From NCBI RefSeq assembly GCF_000260115.1, contig NZ_JH651379.1, forward strand, positions 1,802,501-1,866,500: a DNA stretch of 64,000 nucleotides, in the 5' to 3' direction. A program made the position numbers and the translations under genes. The notes beneath the pieces were generated by a model. It searched no databases, was not told the origin of the DNA, and worked only from the letters and a program-made list of their open reading frames with translations. Numbering within the stretch: position 1 is the stretch's first letter; each line of letters begins with the position of its first letter. Shown piece after piece: positions 26,112-35,867 of this stretch. Origin of the DNA: Galbibacter orientalis DSM 19592. GTDB lineage: Bacteria; Bacteroidota; Bacteroidia; Flavobacteriales; Flavobacteriaceae.

Positions 26112-26558
26112 ATTTTAAGTTCTCAGAATTAATATTTGTTATCCTCGATAATCGAGATGCAATGCTTCAACACTTATGCTGAAATTGATTGAGTTATTTC
26201 TTTTGACACCCTTAAAGCTTACCTTTTAGGTTAATTGATTAAGAAAAACTTCGTGTAAAGGTAAATATAATATGTAATTTTTATCGGTTCAAGTCTTAAA
26301 TTATTTTGATTGAATAGCTAAAAGATCTAATAAGTAATGTAAGAAAGTTCCTGAAAAAAGCTTGTAAGCATAATTTCTTCCTTTAGGATAATTATAACAA
26401 AAAATCTGCGTTATAAATAGGTTCATTCATGTATTTTTGACTAAAGGGATGGATTTCCTCAAACTGAGTTTTTGAAGGAGAAAGACAAATTAAAAAATAA
26501 CAAGTAACAACACTGTTGTTGGCTGCTTAAACCGATTTAAGGGATTAAACTAATTTTT
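26112..26558. other. Intergenic region with a degenerate repeat copy and a promoter element
   Basis: This 447-bp gap between ftsE (minus) and the TPR gene (plus) contains a weak likeness to the dispersed repeat in + orientation at about 26141-26240 (CTTACCTTTTAGGTTAATTGATT end) and a TATTTTTG -7-like element at 26432-26439. I see no gene in it. Confidence 0.4.
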
Positions 26559-29500
26559 ATGAATCTAACCAATAAAGGGTTTGCCGTGCTATTTGTACTT
26601 GGAAGTACATTTTCTTACGCACAAGAATCGAAAGTTTATACGTATAACGAAAAGGATTATCATGAAGCTATAGATTTATATAATAAGAAACAATATCAAG
26701 CCGCTCAGGTAATTTTTCAAAATGTAAAAAGAACTACTGTTGATGAAGAAACGGAGGCTAACTCGGCTTACTATATTGCCAATGCTGCCATTCGGACAAA
26801 TCAATTAGGAGCAGATAGGTTGATGGAGGAATTTGTAACTAATTATCCTACATCTACAAAGCGTAATTCTGCATACACGGATGTGGCCGATTATTATTTT
26901 AATCAGGCTAAATATTCTAATGCACTGCGTTGGTATGATCTTGCTGAAGAGCAATCAATGAGTAATGCAGAGCGAGACGAATTTAACTTTAAAAAAGGAT
27001 ATTCGCTTTTTGTGGCAAAAAAATATGCCCCTGCTAGAGAATATTTAGAGCGGGTTTCTAATTCTCAAAAGTATGGTTCTCAAGCCAAATATTATATTGG
27101 ATATATGGCATATCAAGGCGACGATTATAATGAGGCTAATCAATATTTTGATCAAGTCTCTGGAGACCAAGCGCTCAATAAGAATTTGTCGTATTACCAA
27201 GCGGATATGAATTTTAAACTTGGAAAATTTGATGAGGCTATTGCTTTAGGAAAAGAACAGTTGGCAACCGCCGATAGAAATGAAGCTTCAGAATTAAACA
27301 AAATTATTGGAGAGAGTTACTTCAATAAAAAAGAATATGAGGCCGCTATTCCATACTTAAAAGAATATCAGGGGAAAAACGGTAAATGGAATAACACCGA
27401 TTTTTATCAGCTAGGATATGCCTATTATAAGCAAGGAGAATATGAATTGGCTATTAATCAGTTTAATAAAATTGTAGAAGGAAGTAATTCCGTAGCGCAA
27501 AATGCATATTACCATTTAGGGGAATGTTATTTAAAGACTGATAAGAAACAACAAGCATTAAATGCGTTTAGAAATGCCTCTCAAATGCCTTATGATGAGC
27601 AGATTAAAAAAGATGCATTTTTAAATTATGCACGGTTGAGTTACGAAATAGGGAATCCATATCAAAGTGCGCCTTTAGTGCTCACTAATTATTTAAAGGA
27701 ATATCCAAAGAGTGAAAATACTCAAGAGATACAAGAGCTATTAGTGGATTCTTACATTACATCAAAAAATTATGATGCTGCTTTAGAATTGCTTGAAAGT
27801 AATAAAAATTACAGTTCTAAAACTACCTACCAGAAAGTTGCGTTTTACCGTGGATTAGAGCTTTTTAATGAAGGGAATTATGCAGAGGCAAAAGAGTATT
27901 TTGGCAAATCTAAGAAAGAGCAACAAGATCCACTTTTTACTGCGAGAGCTACTTTTTGGAATGCAGAAGTAGATTATTTGTTAGAAAATTACGAGGAAGC
28001 GGTTATAGGATTTAAGCAGTTTGAACAGTCTACAATGGCATTGCAGACTCCAGAATACAAGAATTTAAACTATAATTTGGCATATACTTATTTTAAACAG
28101 AAAGATTATAGCAATGCCGCTACTCATTTTAAAAAGTATATTAATGCTAATAGTGAAGATGTAGCTAGAATAAAGGATAGTTACTTACGACTTGCCGATA
28201 GTCAATTTGCCGATAGCCAATATTGGCCAGCAATGGAAGCGTACAATAAAGCTATTGAACTTGGCGGAGCAGCTGCAGATTATGCACATTTTCAAAAAGC
28301 TATAAGCTATGGTTTTGTAGATAGGAATGAGAAAAAGATAAGCGAACTACAGGCGTTTGTGAATCAATTTCCAACTTCTCCATTAAGAGATGATGCGTAT
28401 TATGAGTTAGGAAATACCTTTATAAATAGCAACCAAACAGAAAAGGGAATTGAAGCATATGCAAAATTAGCATCGGAGTACCGAATGAGTTCTTTTGTGC
28501 CAAAAGCAATGCTAAAAGAAGGTTTAGTTTATTATAATGGCGGTCAGAATGAAAAGGCTTTATCAAAATTTAAAGCGGTTGTAAATACCTATCCAAACAC
28601 TCCAGAAGCACTTCAGGCGGTAAGTACGGCAAAACAGGTTTATGTAGATGAAGGTCGCGTTGGAGAATATGCTTCTTGGGTTAAAGGTTTAGGTTTTGTA
28701 AATGTAACAGAGAGCGAATTGGAAAGTGCTTCTTTTGAATCTGCCGAGCGCCAGTATGTTCAGAATAAATCTACTTCAGCAATTAAAGGTTTTGAAAATT
28801 ATTTAAATGAATTCCCTCAGGGTTCCAATGCTTTGAAGTCGCATTTTTATCTAGCGCAACTTTATTACAAAAGCGGAGATAAACAAAAGGCATTATCTCA
28901 TTATAAATATATAGTGAATGAAAAGCGAAATGAATTTTCAGAAGAAGCTTACGTTAGAGCAGGAGAGATTTATTTAGAAAACAAAAATTATAACAAAGCA
29001 ATTTCCGTATTAAAAACATTAGAAGAAGGAGCAGATTTTCAGCAGAATATCATTTTTGCCCAATCTAATATTATGAAAGCGAGTTATGAGCTGAAAAATT
29101 ATCCGCAAACTATTACATATGCTGAAAAAGTATTGAATACTTCAAAAGTAGATGATAGAATAAAAAGTGATGCTTATACCATGATTGCACGTTCTGCTAT
29201 TGCTACAGGAGATGAAACAAAAGCAAAAAAGGCATATGCTGAAGTTCAAAAAATAGCAACAGGAGAATTAGCTGCGGAAGCACTGTATTACGATGCTTAT
29301 TTTAAAAACAAAGAAAAAAATTACGAGGCATCAAATGCGTCGGCTCAGCGTTTAGCAAAAGATTACTCTGCGTATAAAGAAACAGGAGGAAAAGGTTTAA
29401 TTATTATGGCAAAGAATTTCTTTGCTATGGACGATGCTTTTCAGGCAACCTATATTTTGCAAAGTGTAATTGATAATTTTTCGCAATATCCAGCAATTGT

Positions 29501-29582
29501 GGAAGAGGCAAAAACACAACTTTCTATTATGAAAGCTAAGGAATCTGAAAGAAACTCTTCTGTTAATCCTAATCAAAATTAA
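26559..29582 (+). CDS. Giant periplasmic tetratricopeptide-repeat protein
   Basis: A 1007-residue exported protein. After the signal peptide (TNKGFAVLFVLGSTFSYAQ) the whole length is built of TPR-like helical pairs, seen by repeated A--YY-G-----G-Y--A---F patterns (YYIGYMAYQGDDYNEANQYF, YQLGYAYYKQGEYELAINQF, YHLGECYLKTDKKQQALNAF, YYELGNTFINSNQTEKGIEAY and many others), at least 20 units by eye. It ends with a short Asn/Ser tail. Such long TPR proteins act as scaffolds of envelope complexes. It lies 10 bp before, and is surely transcribed with, the barrel gene at 29641; the pair is discussed in the findings. Confidence 0.88.
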   Translation: MNLTNKGFAVLFVLGSTFSYAQESKVYTYNEKDYHEAIDLYNKKQYQAAQVIFQNVKRTTVDEETEANSAYYIANAAIRTNQLGADRLMEEFVTNYPTSTKRNSAYTDVADYYFNQAKYSNALRWYDLAEEQSMSNAERDEFNFKKGYSLFVAKKYAPAREYLERVSNSQKYGSQAKYYIGYMAYQGDDYNEANQYFDQVSGDQALNKNLSYYQADMNFKLGKFDEAIALGKEQLATADRNEASELNKIIGESYFNKKEYEAAIPYLKEYQGKNGKWNNTDFYQLGYAYYKQGEYELAINQFNKIVEGSNSVAQNAYYHLGECYLKTDKKQQALNAFRNASQMPYDEQIKKDAFLNYARLSYEIGNPYQSAPLVLTNYLKEYPKSENTQEIQELLVDSYITSKNYDAALELLESNKNYSSKTTYQKVAFYRGLELFNEGNYAEAKEYFGKSKKEQQDPLFTARATFWNAEVDYLLENYEEAVIGFKQFEQSTMALQTPEYKNLNYNLAYTYFKQKDYSNAATHFKKYINANSEDVARIKDSYLRLADSQFADSQYWPAMEAYNKAIELGGAAADYAHFQKAISYGFVDRNEKKISELQAFVNQFPTSPLRDDAYYELGNTFINSNQTEKGIEAYAKLASEYRMSSFVPKAMLKEGLVYYNGGQNEKALSKFKAVVNTYPNTPEALQAVSTAKQVYVDEGRVGEYASWVKGLGFVNVTESELESASFESAERQYVQNKSTSAIKGFENYLNEFPQGSNALKSHFYLAQLYYKSGDKQKALSHYKYIVNEKRNEFSEEAYVRAGEIYLENKNYNKAISVLKTLEEGADFQQNIIFAQSNIMKASYELKNYPQTITYAEKVLNTSKVDDRIKSDAYTMIARSAIATGDETKAKKAYAEVQKIATGELAAEALYYDAYFKNKEKNYEASNASAQRLAKDYSAYKETGGKGLIIMAKNFFAMDDAFQATYILQSVIDNFSQYPAIVEEAKTQLSIMKAKESERNSSVNPNQN

Positions 29583-29640
29583 GTAAGGATTTATGCAAAC
29601 TATTCAAATAAAAAAAGATAATAACATACAACGACATACA

Positions 29641-31398
29641 ATGCGCAAGAATTTAATAATAAGTGCACTTCTCATTTTATCAAGCAGTTATACTGTGATG
29701 GCGCAGGAAAAGGAAACTGATGAAAAGCAAGATGAAAACATAGGAACACAGGTTGTAAATGTTGTAAAACCATATACGCCAACAATTTCTGATGCTAATA
29801 AAATTCAGGAAAAACCTTCGTTAAACGATTCTATAACTACTGCAAAAAAAACAATTAATTATAACATCTTTTCGGTACCAGTAGCTTCTACTTTTACACC
29901 TGCAAAGGGGAAGGCTACGGGGCTTCAAAAAGCTGTAAAAGAGCGTTTGTATAATTCGTATTTATCGCTTGGTCTTGGGAATTACAATTCTGCTAAATTA
30001 GACTTTTATACGAGTCACGATTTTAGTAGAGACGAAAGTTTAGATGTGATGTTGAATCATCATTCTTCTCAAGGAGGAATTGATAATGTAGTTTTAGATG
30101 ATAAGTTTTATAATACTTCCTTAGAAGCGTATTATCGTCAGCGAGATCGTTATATGAGTTGGGGTGTAAATGGAGGGTTTAAACATCAAATCTATAATTG
30201 GTACGGAATTCCGCAAGGGGTATATAGCGAAACTCAAATTAATAGTATCGACGAAAAACAGAGCTATTATACAGGATTTGTAGGAGCGAATATGGATTTT
30301 GTGGATTCTTATTTTACAGGAGGAGAAATCTATTACCGTCGTTTTTGGGATGGATTTAGCTCTGGAGAAAACAGGGCAGTTTTAAAACCTAAATTTCAAT
30401 TTCCAGTAGGAGAGGAGCTACTCAGTTTGGATGTAGAGGTAGATTATGTAGGAGGAAATTTTGATCGTCAATACGCAAATACAGACGAGATTAATTACAG
30501 TAATATATTTGGGGGTGTTACACCAAGCATTCAGATTTTAACCGATAGATTGGCAATTAATTTAGGAGCCTCTGTTTATTATAATCAGGATCTTGAAAAT
30601 AGTGATGGAGATGTGTTTTTCTACCCTGAAGTAGATGTTTCCTATGATATTGTGGAAGAATATGTTGCGGCATATGGAGGTATTAAAGGAGATTTGAAAC
30701 AGAATTCGTATTACGAGTATGCTCAGGAGAATCCATATGTTTCTCCAACAATAAATATGATGCCAACCGACCAGAAGTACAATGGTTTTGCTGGTTTAAA
30801 AGGGCGTTTTTTGCCTAATGTTGGTTATAATATCAAGGGGTCTTATATCAAAGAAAATAATAAATATTTATATCGTTCAAACTCCTACAATACAGGTTCA
30901 GATAGCGGAATTGTGAATGATGAGGGGTATGCTTTTGGAAATTCTTTTGAAGTGGTTTATGATGATGTTACTACTATTTCTGTTTTTGGTGAAATAAATG
31001 TGGATTTAACGCGCGATTTTACCCTAGGGATTAATGGACAATTTTCAGATTATTCTACAGACGATGAAGCTGAGGCATGGAATTTACCTACAATTAAGGG
31101 ATCCTTATTTGGAAACTATTCTAAAGGAAAATGGTCGGCTGGAGTAAATGCTTTTTATATAGGAGAAAGAAAAGATTATATTAATTCGCCAAATTTACTT
31201 CCTTCTGAAGGCCCTATAGTTAGGAATTTAGATGGGTATTTTGATTTAAATGCAAATATCGGCTATGATATTACAGAGCAGTGGTCTGCTTTTATTAAAG
31301 CAAATAATATAACTGGCTCACAATACGATAGATTGGTAAATTATCCTGTACAAGGATTTCAAATCTTAGCAGGAGCAGCTTATAAATTTGATTTGTAG
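29641..31398 (+). CDS. Outer-membrane beta-barrel protein, plug-less TonB-receptor-like
   Basis: The reading frame opens at 29593, but the signal peptide (MRKNLIISALLILSSSYTVMAQ) starts at 29641, so I choose that start; 585 residues. A short N-terminal part includes VVNVVKPYTPTISDANKIQE. From about residue 110 the sequence is a barrel with regularly alternating aromatic strands and loops, ending FQILAGAAYKFDL. Databases often label such proteins TonB-dependent receptors, but I see neither a TonB box nor a plug domain, so transport through a gated plug is unlikely. It follows the TPR gene closely. Downstream is repeat block B. Confidence 0.75.
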   Translation: MRKNLIISALLILSSSYTVMAQEKETDEKQDENIGTQVVNVVKPYTPTISDANKIQEKPSLNDSITTAKKTINYNIFSVPVASTFTPAKGKATGLQKAVKERLYNSYLSLGLGNYNSAKLDFYTSHDFSRDESLDVMLNHHSSQGGIDNVVLDDKFYNTSLEAYYRQRDRYMSWGVNGGFKHQIYNWYGIPQGVYSETQINSIDEKQSYYTGFVGANMDFVDSYFTGGEIYYRRFWDGFSSGENRAVLKPKFQFPVGEELLSLDVEVDYVGGNFDRQYANTDEINYSNIFGGVTPSIQILTDRLAINLGASVYYNQDLENSDGDVFFYPEVDVSYDIVEEYVAAYGGIKGDLKQNSYYEYAQENPYVSPTINMMPTDQKYNGFAGLKGRFLPNVGYNIKGSYIKENNKYLYRSNSYNTGSDSGIVNDEGYAFGNSFEVVYDDVTTISVFGEINVDLTRDFTLGINGQFSDYSTDDEAEAWNLPTIKGSLFGNYSKGKWSAGVNAFYIGERKDYINSPNLLPSEGPIVRNLDGYFDLNANIGYDITEQWSAFIKANNITGSQYDRLVNYPVQGFQILAGAAYKFDL

Positions 31399-31399
31399 G

Positions 31400-32540
31400 A
31401 GGAGTCGGATGTCCGAAGTAGGAAGTAAAAAAGTTAATGAGTTAAAGAGAAGAATATAGAATATAGAGAAAAGAATATAGATTTTTCTTGACTCTTGATT
31501 CCTGACTCTTGATTGAAAAAGCCCGAAGCCCGAAGCCTGAAGTCGGAAGTTGGAAGGAAATAAGATTGAAAGATTGAAGGATTGAAGGATTGAAGGATTG
31601 AAAAAGTCGGGAGTCGGAAGTCCGAAGTAGGAAGTAAAAAAAGTTAATGAGTTAAAGAGAAGAATATAGAATATAGAGAAAAGAATATAGATTTTTCTTG
31701 ACTCTTGATTCCTGACTCTTGATTGAAAAAAGCCCGAAGCCCGAAGTCTGAAGTCGGGAGTTGGAAGGAAATAAGATTGAAAGATTGAAAGATTGAAAGA
31801 TTGAAGGATTGAAGGATTGAAGGATTGAAGGATTGAAGGATTGAAAAAGTCGGGAGTCGGATGTCCGAAGTAGGAAGTAAAAAAGTTAATGAGTTAAAGA
31901 GAAGAATATAGAATATAGAGAAAAGAATATAGATTTTTCTAGACTCTTAATTCCTGACTCTTGATTGAAGAAGTCCGAAGCCCGAAGCTGGAAGATTAAA
32001 GAATTTGAAAAAATTATTTATTGAACACTGCTTCTGACTTCTGTCTCCTGTCTTCAGCCTACTGAACACTGCCTTCTGTCTCCCGACTTCGGTCTTCCGA
32101 CTTTTTTTACTTCCACATTTCCAAATCTTCAAATTAACACATTTACATCTTTGAGTTAAAAAGTTATGCTGTTACAAAGAAAAAACTGCCTTGCCTACTG
32201 AACTGCCTACCGCCTACCGCCTAATGCTTACTGCCCTTTGCATCTTTGAGTTAAAAAGTTATGCTGTTATGGAGTTATGATGTTACAGAGAAAAACTGCC
32301 TACTGAACACTGCCTTCTGTCTCCCGACTTCGGTCTTCCGACTTCGGTCTTCCGACTTTTTTTACTTCCTCATTTCCAAATCTTCAAATTAACACATTTA
32401 CATCTTTTGCCACTTTGCATCTTTGAGTTAAAAAGTTATGCTGTTATGGAGTTATGATGTTACAAAGAAAAACTGCCTACTGAATACTGCCTTCTGTCTC
32501 CCGACTTCGGTCTTCCGACTTTTTTACTTCCTCATTTCCA
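31400..32540. repeat. Complex repeat block B (head-to-head organisation)
   Basis: An 1140-bp gene-free block. Its left part has three forward units, marked by AAGTTAATGA at 31431, 31641 and 31883. The spacings of 210 and 242 bp differ by exactly the four extra copies of the octamer GATTGAAR (5 copies in the first tract, 9 in the second). After about 32000 the same words appear as their complements (CTTCGGTCTTCCGACTTTTT, ACTTCCTCATTTCCAAATCT), in further units marked by GAGTTAAAAAGTTATGCTG at about 32153, 32248 and 32426. The block is thus one large imperfect inverted repeat. Confidence 0.9.
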
Positions 32541-32542
32541 CT

Positions 32543-32956
32543 CTACAAATTTTCAACCCTCTCTATATACCCATTAATAGCAGTATGGAGGTTTTTTGAT
32601 AAATTATGGAGCCATTCAAGTTGCTCAGAAATTATTCGAACCTCTTTTAATTGTTCTCTCAATTCGGAATTGATTTCTAGCATTCCTGCATCAATTTCAC
32701 TATTTCTTTTTTGCGATAAACTTTCAAAAACTTGTTGGAGGTAATTTTTAGTTTCTTCTAAATTAAGGGTTTCTATTTCTGTAAAAGTTTCATTTTTTAA
32801 GGTAGCTTCACTGCATGCTAATTGATTGTCTATAGCGGTCATATAAGCATCAAAATATTTGGAAGCATCTGTGGTATGATGAATTTGAATATAAGTTCCC
32901 AATGATGCTGTTGCAGATAAGAGCGTGTTTTGAGTTACTACAATTTCATATAATTT
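32543..32956 (-). pseudogene. C-terminal fragment of the IS-disrupted FUSC-family gene
   Basis: Codons for the last 134 residues of the ancestral protein, starting EIVVTQNTLLSATASLGTYI and ending YIERVENL. The segment is helical and largely cytoplasmic (ETKNYLQQVFESLSQKRNSE). The frame runs on into the IS and there finds an ATG, giving an artificial 167-codon frame whose first 33 residues are IS-derived. Excision of the IS with one copy of ATAATTT joins it in frame with the fragment at 33907-35751. Confidence 0.9.
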
Positions 32957-33923
32957 ACCCGTTGTGCATTTAGAAAAAGTTGTGCAAACTGCTAAAATGC
33001 AGTAAATTGTAGTAACCACACTATAATTTATATGCACAACTTTCAAGCAAATTACGACAAAATCCTCAAGGTTTTAAAAGAATTGGATTGTAAAATGGAT
33101 TATTTACATCAAATCCGTAAACCTAAATTAAGAGATAAAGAGCTTATAGCTATTGATTTAACATCAGAATATATGAGTGTTGATAGTGAATGCCAGCTTT
33201 TTCGAATGTTACCTGCTGGTCTATCCAGCAAAATAGAGCGCAGTGTCTACAATAGAAGAAAGCGTAAGTTGTTTTCTTTTAGAGAATCACTTCGCAAGGC
33301 ATTAGTGAGAAAGTTGAATAAATCTGAGCATTGTTATATTGTTGACAGTATGCCGTTAGAGGTCTGTAAATTATCAAGAAGCGCTAGAAGTAAGATATGT
33401 AAAGAACAAAACTACAGTCTGCCCGAAAAAGGATATTGTGCAAGTCAATCAAGCCATTATTATGGATATAAATTACATGCTGTCTGTTCTGCTCAGGGTG
33501 TTATCGAAAGTATGGATATTAGTCCAGCCTCTGTGCACGATATTAATTATTTAAAGGATATAAAGCATCAATTAAGTGATTGCATATTACTTGGTGATAA
33601 AGGGTATTTGTCGGCTGAATATCAATTGAATTTATTTGAATATCATAATATTAGACTTGAAACCCCTATGAGAACAAACCAGCATAACTATAGGGAGCAG
33701 CCGTACGTTTTTAAGAAATCCAGAAAGCGTATTGAAACATTGTTTTCTCAACTTTGCGACCAATTTATGATTCGAAGGAATTATGCTAAATCTTTTGAGG
33801 GATTCAAAAACAGAATATTATCTAAGATTACGGCTATGACGGTCATTCAATATATAAACATATTTGAATTCAACAGAAATATCAATAACCTAAAAATCAA
33901 TATTGCCTAAATGCACAACGGGT
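32957..33923 (+). mobile_element. IS982-family insertion sequence, copy 2
   Basis: 967 bp with the same perfect 17-bp inverted repeats as copy 1 (32957-32973 and 33907-33923) and its own 7-bp target duplication, ATAATTT, at 32950-32956 and 33924-33930. It splits a FUSC-family gene and lies antisense to it. Insertion in a different target with a different duplication shows two separate transposition events rather than a segmental duplication. Confidence 0.95.
33032..33910 (+). CDS. IS982-family transposase (copy 2)
   Basis: A 292-residue DDE transposase with Asp105, Asp189 and Glu235 as the putative catalytic triad. The protein is identical to the one at 11294-12172. The frame is intact. The first start is an ATG 75 bp inside the left end; an imperfect hairpin ACTGC-TAAAAT-GCAGT lies between the end and the start and could limit read-in translation from the host gene. 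Confidence 0.95.
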   Translation: MHNFQANYDKILKVLKELDCKMDYLHQIRKPKLRDKELIAIDLTSEYMSVDSECQLFRMLPAGLSSKIERSVYNRRKRKLFSFRESLRKALVRKLNKSEHCYIVDSMPLEVCKLSRSARSKICKEQNYSLPEKGYCASQSSHYYGYKLHAVCSAQGVIESMDISPASVHDINYLKDIKHQLSDCILLGDKGYLSAEYQLNLFEYHNIRLETPMRTNQHNYREQPYVFKKSRKRIETLFSQLCDQFMIRRNYAKSFEGFKNRILSKITAMTVIQYINIFEFNRNINNLKINIA

Positions 33924-35751
33924 ATAATTTATTTAAATTTTGCTGTTTCCATTTTGGTTCTTGTGTCATTCTTTGGAAGCCAGCATGTAAATTCCCGATA
34001 GCAATAAAAGCATGTTTTCTAGAAATTTTATAAGGTGTTTTTACGGTTTCTTTGTCGTGATAGAGGTGTTTTACTTCTTGTAAATATTTTTTATTGGTGG
34101 TAACAGCATCAGTAATTAAATTAGTAATATTCTCGCTCTCCCAAGACGGCCATAAAATTAAGTTTGTAATGCTTGCTATAATAGCCCCAATAAGCGTATC
34201 AATAACTCTAAATTTGATAATGGTGAGAGCATCTGGAGATAGCATGGCATAAACAAATACAATGGTAAGTGTAATAAATACAGCCGATGCTTTATAGTTT
34301 TGCTGAATAAAAGTAAAGGATAGCGTCATTGCAACAAAAGTAACAGCAATGTAAACCCCTAAATTATTGGTGAGCAAAACAATTCCAACTGCAATAGCGC
34401 CACCAATTAAAGTTCCAATAATACGTTGTTGTGATCGTTCTTTGGTAAGCACATATCCAGGACGCATAATAACAATAATGGTTAGTAAAATCCAATATGC
34501 ATTTTGGAGTTCGAAAAAACTTCCGATAGTGTAACCAATTAAAACCGTTACAACCAAGCGCAACGAATGTTTGAAAATGGGCGATTTTAATGTGAGGTTT
34601 TCAAGCAGTATTTTGTAGCTATAATCTTGTGTGGTAATAAATTTTAGGCGGTCTGTTCTTTTAAGAATAGAGATTTCGTTATGCAAGTTATTATTTACAA
34701 TATTCTCAATAGTATTTACTTTATGAAACTGCCGTTCTGTGTAGTCGTATAAATTTCTGAGGATTAATATTTCTTCTCTATTTTTTTTAAGGTCTAATTG
34801 AAGTTTTAGCTCTTCAATCTTTTCATTAGAAACTTCTAATTGTTTTGAAATTGTTGTACTTTCAGAAATTTTTCTACCTTTTAATCGGTGGTTGGAAATT
34901 TCTATAAGTCTATTTGCTACGGCTTCCATAGTGGTAGCTATTTCTACAGCAACCTTTTTAAAAGCATCACTACTGTTATCAAATTTTTGATAGTTAAGCG
35001 GATTTGCAACGGCAAACTCTAAAATGTCTATAAGTTCAATAAAAAGAAGTAACTGCTGGCGTTTGGATTTCATAGAGCCAGAACGCTGCCGTTGCCTTAA
35101 TAAAATAGTTCTTAGTGTTTCGTGTTTTTCATTTAACTCATTCTGTAATCGTAATTGTCTATTTAGGGCATTCTCTCTATCTGTAGCAGATAAAAGTGCA
35201 ACACGAGTGCTTAAATATTCAGCAGTAAGCTGCATACATTCTGTAAGTAACTCATCACTATATTGTTTAGTTCTTACACTTTCAAAAATCAGAGAAATTA
35301 ATAAATACCAAATTCCGCCACAAATAATATAAAGTGCATTATAGAAAATTTCAATTCCAGTGAGCGGGTGGGCAAAGCTCAAAGAGACCGCTAATAATCC
35401 AGAGAAAGCAATGAGAGAAGCTCTAAAACCATATACCGAAATATACGAATTGAGAAAGACTAAAATAGCTAATGACGGAATTAATAGTAGAGGGTACGGA
35501 ATAGTAAGATGAATTACTACATAACTAAGAACGGCTAGGAATAAAGAAATAAAAATTCCGTAAATATGGTGTTTTTTATTTCCGGGAATATCACTTGCTG
35601 AAGCGAGTAAAACTCCAAATGCAACGCCTGCTCCAATAGTCATATTCAAAAAGAAATAACAAAAAGTAACAGCGCTAAAAGCGGTAGTACTTATTATTAA
35701 TCCTTTTGTAAAATTGTAGCTTTTTAGAAACTGTAAAACTTTCTGTACCAT
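33907..35751 (-). pseudogene. FUSC-family membrane protein, N-terminal fragment cut by IS982
   Basis: Residues 1-610 are host sequence and the last four (PLCI) plus the stop come from the IS end. The protein has the two-bundle layout of FUSC/YccS-type proteins: N-terminal helices (GLIISTTAFSAVTFCYFFLN, HIYGIFISLFLAVLSYVVIH, SLIAFSGLLAVSLSFAHPL), a long cytoplasmic coiled region (about 165-370), a second membrane bundle (LRLVVTVLIGYTIGSFFEL, AYWILLTIIVIMRPGYVLTK, VIDTLIGAIIASITNLILWP) and a C-terminal cytoplasmic part. Rejoined with the fragment at 32543-32956 it gives about 744 residues, normal for the family (relatives include aromatic-acid efflux proteins). The missing 134 residues probably inactivate it or leave a reduced function. 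Confidence 0.88.
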
Positions 35752-35867
35752 TCAATGCATCTTATTTTGCAAAGGTACATTATTAGTTTTTGCAGTTTAA
35801 TTTTTACGCTGTTTTCTTGTAGCGAAGCGGTGTTGTTTCTGTTGAGTCAAAAAGTGAAAAGTTAATG

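Noticed and set aside
31947-32132. A 61-codon minus-strand frame in repeat block B
   Set aside because: Same reason: it is made of the repeat words.
32543-33046. A 167-residue complete protein
   Set aside because: The first 33 codons lie in the IS; only the following 134 belong to the FUSC-family gene.
11193-33923. Composite transposon formed by the two IS982 copies
   Set aside because: Each copy has its own different target duplication and the 21 kb between them is made up largely of ordinary chromosomal genes (kdsA, typA, ftsE), so a mobile unit is unlikely.
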